Assembly: GCF_009833095.1 (NCBI RefSeq)
Contig: NZ_QRCB01000015.1
Location: forward strand, 54,616 to 118,615
DNA: 64,000 bases
Reading direction: 5' to 3'
DNA from: Nitrosomonas sp. JL21
GTDB lineage: Bacteria; Pseudomonadota; Gammaproteobacteria; Burkholderiales; Nitrosomonadaceae
In this document: positions 57,873 through 64,000 of the stretch, in pieces
How the letters are laid out: each line of letters opens with the position of its first letter
Position numbering within the stretch: position 1 is the stretch's first letter
Notes under the pieces: generated by a model
Seen by the model: the letters and a program-made list of their open reading frames with translations, nothing else
Told to the model about the DNA's origin: nothing
Database searches by the model: none
Made by a program: the position numbers and the translations under genes

Positions 57873-58496
57873 TTAGGATTCTAAATCCCCATAGTACTCT
57901 TCGCGAATCACGTGCGGAGTTATTTCTCGCGGCTCGATGGTTACAGGTTGATAAATGACACGCTTTTGATTTTCGTCATATCGCATTTCGATATAGCCTG
58001 TCAGCGGAAAATCTTTACGGAATGGATTTCCTATGAAACCATAGTCTGTCAATAATCTACGCAGATCGGGATGACCATCAAAAACGATACCATACAAATC
58101 AAATGCCTCGCGCTCAAACCAATTGGCAGCTGGCCATATCTCCGTTACTGAATCGACGACCGGATAATCATTATTATCTGCCAAAACACGGATACGTAAT
58201 CTGTGGTTAAAGCTGACCGACAGCAAATGATAAATCACACCGAACCGTTTATCTCCCAAGCCATGCTTTGCTGCTAAATTCTCTCCGTATGTGGAATAAT
58301 CAATTCCACATACATCAATCAGCGTATCAAAGCTAAACTCTGATTCATCCCGTAATAATTTGCTCACACTTAAAATATCCCGAGCGTGAATCCTAATCGT
58401 TAATTCGCCATATTGAATCTGTGAATTCACGATTTTATCGGCTAGGACAGTCTGAAGCTTTTCTGCCAGCTTTTCCTCTTGAATACTAGTAGACAT
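57873..58496 (-). CDS. nuoC: NADH-quinone oxidoreductase subunit C
   Basis: This 30-kDa-type subunit of the connecting module has 207 residues. The hallmark [29 protein letters not shown] is present (quoted here in parts: [17 protein letters not shown]), along with [18 protein letters not shown]. It lies nine bases after nuoB. Confidence 0.96.
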   Translation of the reverse strand: MSTSIQEEKLAEKLQTVLADKIVNSQIQYGELTIRIHARDILSVSKLLRDESEFSFDTLIDVCGIDYSTYGENLAAKHGLGDKRFGVIYHLLSVSFNHRLRIRVLADNNDYPVVDSVTEIWPAANWFEREAFDLYGIVFDGHPDLRRLLTDYGFIGNPFRKDFPLTGYIEMRYDENQKRVIYQPVTIEPREITPHVIREEYYGDLES

Positions 58497-58504
58497 GCTG
58501 ATCT

Positions 58505-58981
58505 TTATCGCGCAATCGTATTGGTGCGGTTAATCTTATTCTGTAATTGGATGATGCCGTACAGCAAAGCTTCTGCTGTGGGCGGACAACCTGGAACATA
58601 AATATCTACCGGCACAATACGATCACAACCTCGTACGACCGAATATGAATAATGATAATACCCCCCTCCATTCGCGCACGATCCCATTGATATCACCCAT
58701 CGTGGCTCAGCCATCTGATCATAGACTTTACGTAATGCAGGCGCCATTTTATTGCATAACGTACCCGCAACGATCATCACGTCGGATTGCCGAGGACTGG
58801 GTCTGAATACAATACCGAAACGGTCAAGATCATACCGCGATGCACCGGTCTCCATCATTTCTACCGCACAACAAGCCAATCCAAAAGTCATTGGCCACAT
58901 GGATCCGGTCCGTCCCCAGTTAATGACCGAATCCAGACTCGTCGTAATAAAACCTTTCTCAAGCGTACCTTCAATACTCAT
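58505..58981 (-). CDS. nuoB: NADH-quinone oxidoreductase subunit B
   Basis: This subunit holds cluster N2, the last electron carrier before quinone. The ligands are C37 and C38 (LACCAVEMM), C102 (GSCANGG) and C132 (PGCPPTAE). Its 158 residues are normal. It lies between nuoA and nuoC. Confidence 0.98.
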   Translation of the reverse strand: MSIEGTLEKGFITTSLDSVINWGRTGSMWPMTFGLACCAVEMMETGASRYDLDRFGIVFRPSPRQSDVMIVAGTLCNKMAPALRKVYDQMAEPRWVISMGSCANGGGYYHYSYSVVRGCDRIVPVDIYVPGCPPTAEALLYGIIQLQNKINRTNTIAR

Positions 58982-58985
58982 AACA

Positions 58986-59342
58986 TTAATCCCACTCCAG
59001 TGCTCCTTTCATCCACTCGTAAATAAATCCTACAACCAAAATGCCCAGGAACACCATCATTGCAACAAATCCGAACAATCCTATTTCATCGAGTACGATC
59101 GCCCACGGAAACAGGAATGCGATTTCCAAATCGAAAAGTATAAATAGAATCGCAACCAAATAATAACGTACATCGAACTTCATTCGCGCATCTTCGAACG
59201 CTTCAAAACCGCACTCGTAAGGTGACAGTTTTTCACTATCCGGGCGATTAGGAGCCAACAACCACCCCCCCAACATACAGGCCCCACCAACCAAAAAGCC
59301 CACTATCAGAAATAACAGAATTGGAAAATAATTTTCGAGCAT
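58986..59342 (-). CDS. nuoA: NADH-quinone oxidoreductase subunit A
   Basis: This three-helix membrane subunit of 118 residues opens the nuo operon. Conserved parts are [29 protein letters not shown] (here noted as PYECGFEAF and [18 protein letters not shown]). The operon start lies just 55 bases downstream of tRNA-Leu on the same strand, so read-through from the tRNA transcript is possible. Confidence 0.96.
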   Translation of the reverse strand: MLENYFPILLFLIVGFLVGGACMLGGWLLAPNRPDSEKLSPYECGFEAFEDARMKFDVRYYLVAILFILFDLEIAFLFPWAIVLDEIGLFGFVAMMVFLGILVVGFIYEWMKGALEWD

Positions 59343-59397
59343 AGTTTTATAAATACTTATCGCATTCTAAATTTTTAATATTTCTACTGAATCATTG

Positions 59398-59482
59398 TGG
59401 TGCCGACGGCGAGACTCGAACTCGCACAGCTTTCGCCACCGCCCCCTCAAGACGGCGTGTCTACCAATTCCACCACGTCGGC
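59398..59482 (-). tRNA. tRNA-Leu(GAG)
   Basis: An 85-base gene with encoded CCA (59398-59400). The acceptor stem GCCGACG pairs fully with CGTCGGC, the discriminator is A, and the T-loop contains GTTCGAGTC. The D-loop has AATTGGTAGAC and a long variable arm marks a class II tRNA. The anticodon GAG is at 59446-59448 within the loop TTGAGGG. It lies between secG and nuoA. Confidence 0.97.
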
Positions 59483-59543
59483 AGCAAGCTTATGTGCTTA
59501 TCACCCGTAAATAAATCGAAAAATCATTTATTTCTTCGGATCA

Positions 59544-59924
59544 CTACTCGGGAATTTGATCTGCTTTTGATTTACTCGAAATATCAGAATCATCAGTATC
59601 ATTGCCGACGACTGGTTTTTTCTGCTGACCTACCGGAGCCACTGCAGATTCCTCAATCTGATCCATGATACTGGTCATACCTGTATCTTTAGTTTGATTT
59701 GCAGACAGATAAGTCAATCCCATACTTGTTGCAAAAAACAATGCAGCAGTCATACTCGTCGCACGACTCAAAAAATTAGCCGAACCACTTGCCCCAAACA
59801 GACTACCTGCCGACCCACTACCAAACGCAGCTCCCATATCCGCGCCTTTTCCATGTTGCAATAATACTAATATGATCAGTACAACCGCCAATAAAACATG
59901 TGCCGCCCAAACAAAGATCTCCAA
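59544..59924 (-). CDS. secG: Protein-export membrane protein SecG
   Basis: SecG is the small auxiliary subunit of the SecYEG translocon. The 126-residue protein has two helices and the conserved LVLLQHGKGADMGAAFGSG turn, followed by SLFGASGSANFLSRATSM. The C-terminal tail is acidic and polar. The order tpiA-secG-tRNA-Leu-nuoA is common in betaproteobacteria. Confidence 0.95.
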   Translation of the reverse strand: MEIFVWAAHVLLAVVLIILVLLQHGKGADMGAAFGSGSAGSLFGASGSANFLSRATSMTAALFFATSMGLTYLSANQTKDTGMTSIMDQIEESAVAPVGQQKKPVVGNDTDDSDISSKSKADQIPE

Positions 59925-59940
59925 CGTACCACTCCAAAAA

Positions 59941-60699
59941 TTAATTATTCAATGCACGACTTATTGCAATAAATTCGTCAGCAATCAATGATGCGCCGCC
60001 TATCAAGCCTCCATCAATATCTGGCATCGCAAATAACTCGGACGCATTATTGGCTTTTACGCTACCTCCATACAGAATGGTCAGCTCATCGGCTACATCC
60101 GCACTTTGAATCGCAATGCCTTGCCTAATAGACGCGTGTATGTCCTGAGCTTGCTGGGGCGAAGCAGTTTTTCCTGTACCGATGGCCCACACGGGTTCAT
60201 AGGCTATAACTGCTTTGCTCAAGGAGTCAACACCCGCTTTCTCAGTGACCGCTCTTAATTGTTCCTGAATGACTTGTTCAGTGATACCCGCTTCTCGTTG
60301 TTCAAGTGTTTCTCCCACACACAAGATCGGTATCAGCTTGCCATGCTGAGCAGCAATGTATTTATCGGCAACGAGAGCGTTGCTTTCACCATATAGCATT
60401 CTACGTTCCGAATGTCCCACGATGACATAACTACATCCGAAATCATTCAGCATTGCCACAGAAACTTCCCCAGTATAGGCACCTTTGTCAAACTGACTTA
60501 CATTCTGAGCACCCAATGCTATATTGGTATGTTGCAGCAAATTTTGTACGGATGACAAATAGGGGAAAGGTACGCATACTGCAAATTGTACATTAGCACG
60601 AAGCTCACTGAGGCTAGGAATAATTGCATTCAGTAACTGTTCATTCTCAGCTAAATTTCCGTGCATTTTCCAGTTACCTGCAACCATTTTTTTACGCAT
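59941..60699 (-). CDS. tpiA: Triosephosphate isomerase
   Basis: TpiA interconverts dihydroxyacetone phosphate and glyceraldehyde-3-phosphate. Catalytic residues are K11 (GNWKMHG), H96 (IVGHSERR) and E168 (AYEPVWAIGTG); the phosphate-binding loop LYGGSVK is near the C-terminus. It has 252 residues. It lies 16 bases upstream of secG. Confidence 0.97.
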   Translation of the reverse strand: MRKKMVAGNWKMHGNLAENEQLLNAIIPSLSELRANVQFAVCVPFPYLSSVQNLLQHTNIALGAQNVSQFDKGAYTGEVSVAMLNDFGCSYVIVGHSERRMLYGESNALVADKYIAAQHGKLIPILCVGETLEQREAGITEQVIQEQLRAVTEKAGVDSLSKAVIAYEPVWAIGTGKTASPQQAQDIHASIRQGIAIQSADVADELTILYGGSVKANNASELFAMPDIDGGLIGGASLIADEFIAISRALNN

Positions 60700-60830
60700 T
60701 TTTGCTTCCTACCTCAACGTCCCAAAATGGGCGATGCTACCCTTGATTCCTTATCTAGTCAATCAATACCTATCCATTCAAATCACTGCCTTCATGCACT
60801 GAGAAATATGGCCGTATGGGATTCTCATCA

Positions 60831-61628
60831 TCAGCCAAACCGACCAGTAATATAATCTTCAGTTTGTTTATTCTTGGGTTTGATGAAAATGGTATCCGTC
60901 ACATTAAACTCAATCAACTCCCCCAAATACATATAAGCGGTATAGTCAGAAACTCTGGCAGCCTGCTGCATATTATGCGTAACAATCAGAATGGTGACTT
61001 TATTCTTCAAATCGGTAATTAATTCTTCAATACTCGCCGTTGCAATCGGATCAAGTGCCGATGTGGGTTCATCAAACAACAAAATCTCTGGATCGGTGGC
61101 CAGTGCCCGTGCTATACATAGCCTTTGTTGCTGTCCTCCGGAAAGATTAAAAGCCAGATCATGTTGTCGATCCTTCACTTCATCCCATAGCGCAGAATTG
61201 CGGAGTGCTGATTCAACACATTCATCAAGGATTGCTCGCTGCTTGATTCCCCTGACCCGCAATCCATAGGCTACATTCTCATAAATTGATTTAGGAAACG
61301 GGTTGGGTTTCTGAAACACCATGCTGATGCGCATCCTCACTTCGATCGGATCTACATTTTGCGCCAGAATATTGACGTTATCAGGATGAAGGATGATCTC
61401 TCCTTGATAACGATTACCCGGATAAAGATCATGCATACGATTGAAGCACCGCAAAAACGTCGATTTACCACAGCCCGATGGACCTATTAGTGCGGTAATC
61501 TTCTTATCATGCAAAACCATATTGATATTTTTTAACGCATTAAAACCGCCATAGAAAAAACTGAGGTTTTTTACCTCAGATTTATATTGAATCTGTTCAG
61601 AGACGGCTCCTTGATCAATTTGCATCAT
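60831..61628 (-). CDS. pstB: Phosphate ABC transporter ATP-binding protein PstB
   Basis: This is the ATPase of the high-affinity phosphate importer. Walker [10 protein letters not shown] is at about 49-57, with the PstB-typical [11 protein letters not shown] after it; the signature is [16 protein letters not shown] and Walker B is [13 protein letters not shown]. It has 265 residues. phoU, which often follows, is absent: the next gene is tpiA. Confidence 0.97.
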   Translation of the reverse strand: MMQIDQGAVSEQIQYKSEVKNLSFFYGGFNALKNINMVLHDKKITALIGPSGCGKSTFLRCFNRMHDLYPGNRYQGEIILHPDNVNILAQNVDPIEVRMRISMVFQKPNPFPKSIYENVAYGLRVRGIKQRAILDECVESALRNSALWDEVKDRQHDLAFNLSGGQQQRLCIARALATDPEILLFDEPTSALDPIATASIEELITDLKNKVTILIVTHNMQQAARVSDYTAYMYLGELIEFNVTDTIFIKPKNKQTEDYITGRFG

Positions 61629-61634
61629 TTATTT

Positions 61635-62561
61635 TTACCACTTAATATTTTTCCGCATACGATAACGTAGATAAATCGCCAATCCATTCATGGCAAGCGT
61701 CATCACTACCAGCACCAACCCAGCCGCCGCAGCATTCAATTGAAATGCTTCTTCAGGCCGGGAAACCCAGTTGAACATTTGAATCGGCATCACCGTAAAC
61801 GGTGCCGTGAGCCACTCAAATGACACGTAAGGAAATTCATTTTTAACAGGGGCAGGCGGCAAGAATGCGATGAATGTCAATGCTCCGATCGTGATAATCG
61901 GTGCAGTTTCTCCAATCGCTCGAGCCAGACCAATAATTACACCGGTAAGAATCCCAGCCGAAGAATAAGGTAGCAGATGATCGAAAACTGTTTGCCATTT
62001 GGTAGCACCAAGCGCATACGCTCCTTCCCTGATGGCCACAGGAATTGATCGGATCGCTTCACGTGTAGCAACCACGACAACAGGAAGAATCAACAACGCC
62101 AGAGCCAATCCCGCCGCCAAAATACTTTGTCCGAATCCGAACTGGTATACGAACAAACCCAGTGCAAGCAAACCGTAAATTATTGATGGGACACCTGCCA
62201 AATTAGTGACATTAATTTCAATGATCTCAGTGATCAGATTTTTCGGTGCGTATTCTTCGAGATAAATGCCAGAGCCTATTCCCAACGGAACTGCCGCTAA
62301 TGCTGTCACCAGCATCACAAGCGTCGTCCCTACCCAGGCTGAAAGAATTCCAGCCGATTCCGCGCGACGCGACGGAAAGGAAGTAAAAAATTCCCAGGAT
62401 AGCCGGGGCATACCATCGACCAACATATGCGCAAACAACGCCATGAACGTCAGTACTGCAATCATCAATGCAAAAATGCCGGCAATTACGAAAATCAAAT
62501 CCCATCTTTTATGCTGCCCGATGATTTTTCTAATTTCATCTATATTATTTACATTCTTCAT
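61635..62561 (-). CDS. pstA: Phosphate ABC transporter permease PstA
   Basis: This membrane subunit of the phosphate importer has six helices, with FFTSFPSRRAESAGILSAW, the SIIYGLLALGLFV segment and the EAA loop REGAYALGATKWQTVFDHLLP (noted in parts). I start at the ATG at 62561 (308 residues); the longer reading begins with TTG at 62573. It is six bases upstream of pstB. Confidence 0.95.
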   Translation of the reverse strand: MKNVNNIDEIRKIIGQHKRWDLIFVIAGIFALMIAVLTFMALFAHMLVDGMPRLSWEFFTSFPSRRAESAGILSAWVGTTLVMLVTALAAVPLGIGSGIYLEEYAPKNLITEIIEINVTNLAGVPSIIYGLLALGLFVYQFGFGQSILAAGLALALLILPVVVVATREAIRSIPVAIREGAYALGATKWQTVFDHLLPYSSAGILTGVIIGLARAIGETAPIITIGALTFIAFLPPAPVKNEFPYVSFEWLTAPFTVMPIQMFNWVSRPEEAFQLNAAAAGLVLVVMTLAMNGLAIYLRYRMRKNIKW

Positions 62562-62648
62562 GGCCTTACCCAATTCAATATAGACCGTTAGAAACTCAGA
62601 TAACTAATAAAAAGTGAGAATATTGAATAGCCAACACTCATTCATCCT

Positions 62649-63581
62649 CTAATAAATTTCACGGTAGCGCTTGCGCAGAAGATGCCCAATGATATTGAAG
62701 ATAAGTGTCAGAATCAATAAAGTGAGCCCTGCGGCAAAAATAGTTTGGTAGCCGATACTTCCGTGCGGTAGATCTCCCAGGCTCACTTGGACGATATAAG
62801 CCGTAATCGTGGCTGCCGGCTCCATGGGATTCCATGTCAAGTTGGGTTGCATTCCTGCCGCAATCGCTACTACCATCGTTTCACCAACAGCCCGTGATAT
62901 GCCCAAAATATACGCAGCGGCAATTCCTGAGAAAGCGGCCGGCATCACTACCCGAATAGCTGTTTGAAGACGTGTTGCACCCATCGCATAGGAGCCTTCG
63001 CGCAAATTCATCGGCACCGCTCTCATCGCATCTTCCGTCATTGAGCTGACATAAGGAATGATCATGATTCCCATCACTAATCCCGCTGAGAGCAGATTAA
63101 AACCAGGCAATTCAGGAAAAATTATTTGCAACATGGGGGTTACAAATAGCAAGGCAAAATACCCATAAACCACCGTGGGTATACCTCCCAGCAATTCAAG
63201 AAATGGTTTCGATATTTCCCGAATGGTAAAAGGCGCAAATTCGGATAGATAAATAGCAATGATGGTTCCCAATGGCAGAGCAACCAATAACGCTATCAAT
63301 GAACTCACTACCGTACCTGCCACCAATGGCAGAATTCCATAGTGAGCATCATCAAAAAGAGGCGTCCATTGAGTATCTGTCAAAAAATCCCACAGTGAGA
63401 CATGCTGAAAAAAAACCACTGACTCTTTCACTAGCATGACAATGATGGCCAGCATAATTGCCACTGAAAGTACTGCTGACAGGAATAACAATACTTCTAT
63501 GAATCTTTCATGCAAATGCCGTCGGATGCTATATCCCAATTTTCCAGGATCAGTCATATGATCGGGTGACTCTGCCGCCAC
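62649..63581 (-). CDS. pstC: Phosphate ABC transporter permease PstC
   Basis: This is the partner permease of PstA, 310 residues, with VVFFQHVSLWDFLTDTQWTP, GTIIAIYLSEFAP, and the EAA-type loop REGSYAMGATRLQTAIRVV. The start codon is GTG at 63581, with AAGGG eight bases upstream. The usual pstS gene does not precede it; the phosphate-binding protein must be encoded elsewhere. Confidence 0.95.
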   Translation of the reverse strand: MAAESPDHMTDPGKLGYSIRRHLHERFIEVLLFLSAVLSVAIMLAIIVMLVKESVVFFQHVSLWDFLTDTQWTPLFDDAHYGILPLVAGTVVSSLIALLVALPLGTIIAIYLSEFAPFTIREISKPFLELLGGIPTVVYGYFALLFVTPMLQIIFPELPGFNLLSAGLVMGIMIIPYVSSMTEDAMRAVPMNLREGSYAMGATRLQTAIRVVMPAAFSGIAAAYILGISRAVGETMVVAIAAGMQPNLTWNPMEPAATITAYIVQVSLGDLPHGSIGYQTIFAAGLTLLILTLIFNIIGHLLRKRYREIY

Positions 63582-63651
63582 TATTAAGACCCTTCTAACA
63601 ATAGAGCATGATGGTATGAAAGCGCCGATTCAGCATTAAACATCGGATACA

Positions 63652-63679
63652 ATTTTAATTAATTTGAAATCCATTGCAA
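63652..63679 (-). promoter_or_regulatory. Candidate promoter of pstCAB
   Basis: On the minus strand TTGCAA (63674-63679) and TAAAAT (63652-63657) are spaced by 16 bases, about 70 bases before pstC. No good copy of the Pho box (CTGTCAT repeats) is seen around it. Confidence 0.35.
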
Positions 63680-63702
63680 CTTGATATGAAAAGATTTCAA
63701 AT
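63662..63702. repeat. Inverted repeat over the pstC promoter region
   Basis: ATTTGAAATC (63662-63671) and GATTTCAAAT (63693-63702) are perfect inverted copies, 31 bases centre to centre, flanking the putative -35 hexamer of pstC. The layout fits a pair of operator half-sites or a chance AT-rich repeat. Confidence 0.4.
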
Positions 63703-63776
63703 ATTTATACAGATGTATGCTACTCAGCGCTTTTAGGAAGCTTTATACGGAAAGACAAACTCTTCATGATGCTCTT

Positions 63777-63812
63777 CTCACAAGCCCCAAAAATCATTTT
63801 GGGGCTTGTGAG
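63777..63812. terminator. Strong hairpin terminator, 16-base perfect stem
   Basis: CTCACAAGCCCCAAAA (63777-63792) pairs perfectly with TTTTGGGGCTTGTGAG (63797-63812) around ATCA. It lies 58 bases after the stop of the minus-strand gene at the right edge and before pstC, so it most likely separates these two. The A/T ends of the stem serve either direction. Confidence 0.8.
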
Positions 63813-63869
63813 TACTATTTATCAATTTTAGTTTTAACTTTTATTGTTTCCTAACGAAAGATCAGGCAA

Positions 63870-64000
63870 TCACTCCTCATCCTCATCCTCGTCGCCGTCT
63901 TCATCACTCTGAGGCTCGGAGGCTGCAGCAGACTCGCTCTCCCCACCTTCTTCGTCATCTTCTTCATCTTCTTCATCTTCTTCCTCTTCCCCGCCACCAC
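63870..64000 (-). CDS. C-terminal acidic tail of an unidentified protein (partial)
   Basis: The last 42 codons of a gene entering from the right edge read as a Glu/Asp tail: GGGEEEEDEEDEEDDEE, then a Ser/Ala linker (SESAAASEP), then DEDGDEDEDEE and a TGA stop. The family cannot be told from the tail. The frame is supported by its unbroken acidic content, the stop at 63870-63872 and the strong terminator just after it. Confidence 0.6.
   Translation of the reverse strand, partial: GGGEEEEDEEDEEDDEEGGESESAAASEPQSDEDGDEDEDEE

Noticed and set aside
63590..63700. Pho box upstream of pstC
   Set aside because: CTTTCATACCATCATG is the nearest match to the CTGTCAT repeat and is too far from consensus to call.
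1..64000. CRISPR arrays, prophage genes, intact transposons, rRNA
   Set aside because: No regularly spaced direct repeats with unique spacers, no phage structural or integrase genes besides xerD, and no rRNA sequence were seen.

Overview
The window reads as a chromosomal segment of a betaproteobacterium. Synteny and the mix of genes suggest Nitrosomonas or a close relative: a czcCBA efflux operon, a maf/yceD-rpmF-plsX-fab cluster, squalene-hopene cyclase with an hpnG-type phosphorylase, and a 14-gene nuo operon linked to tRNA-Leu, secG and tpiA. No ammonia-oxidation gene lies in the window, so this assignment is inference. Base composition and coding style are uniform. I found no prophage, intact insertion sequence, CRISPR array or rRNA.

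Layout. 1-5600 (minus): czcA (cut by the left edge), czcB, czcC and a small His-containing exported protein, forming a divalent-cation RND exporter. 5.7-13.5 kb: maf (minus), divergent from yceD-rpmF-plsX-fabH-fabD-fabG-acpP-fabF-mltG (plus), the lipid-initiation and fatty-acid cluster. 13.6-16.2 kb: an 865-residue protein that joins a polyprenyl-phosphate glycosyltransferase, a GtrA flippase and an ArnT-like glycosyltransferase. 16.3-18.3 kb (minus): a DUF4019 protein, a ZIP transporter and pgeF. 18.7-23.6 kb (plus): an exported ankyrin protein, then a tightly packed glycerophosphodiesterase, GlpD-like dehydrogenase and FGGY kinase. 23.9-25.2 kb: a gene-poor stretch with a small thiol-disulfide protein, a 35-residue single-span membrane protein and several inverted repeats. 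25.2-29.5 kb (minus): ABC ATPase, FtsX permease and AttH/CrtC-like protein. 29.8-32.6 kb: ppiC, a DUF4156 lipoprotein and an MsbA-like exporter.

32.5-37.7 kb (minus) is a hopanoid and outer-membrane-lipid neighbourhood: an ExbB-like protein without its ExbD partner, a decayed sugar-epimerase (hpnA-like) pseudogene, mlaA, squalene-hopene cyclase and hpnG. 38-44.4 kb holds housekeeping genes: xseA, a DUF423 protein, an exported coiled-coil protein, dsbB, xerD, ogt and htpG. htpG has a clear sigma-32-type promoter. 44.6-59.3 kb (minus) is nuoA-N with its own terminator. It is followed upstream by tRNA-Leu(GAG), secG, tpiA and pstCAB (60.8-63.6 kb). The right edge carries the very acidic C-terminal tail of an unidentified protein.

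The genes work mainly on the cell envelope and on energy: fatty-acid and phospholipid synthesis, hopanoids, lipid trafficking (MlaA, MsbA-like), envelope glycosylation, periplasmic disulfide formation, metal and phosphate transport, and NADH:quinone oxidoreduction. The most notable items are the single-polypeptide GtrB-GtrA-GtrC-like fusion, the decayed epimerase inside the hopanoid neighbourhood, and the unannotatable 35-residue membrane protein with its structured 3' region.
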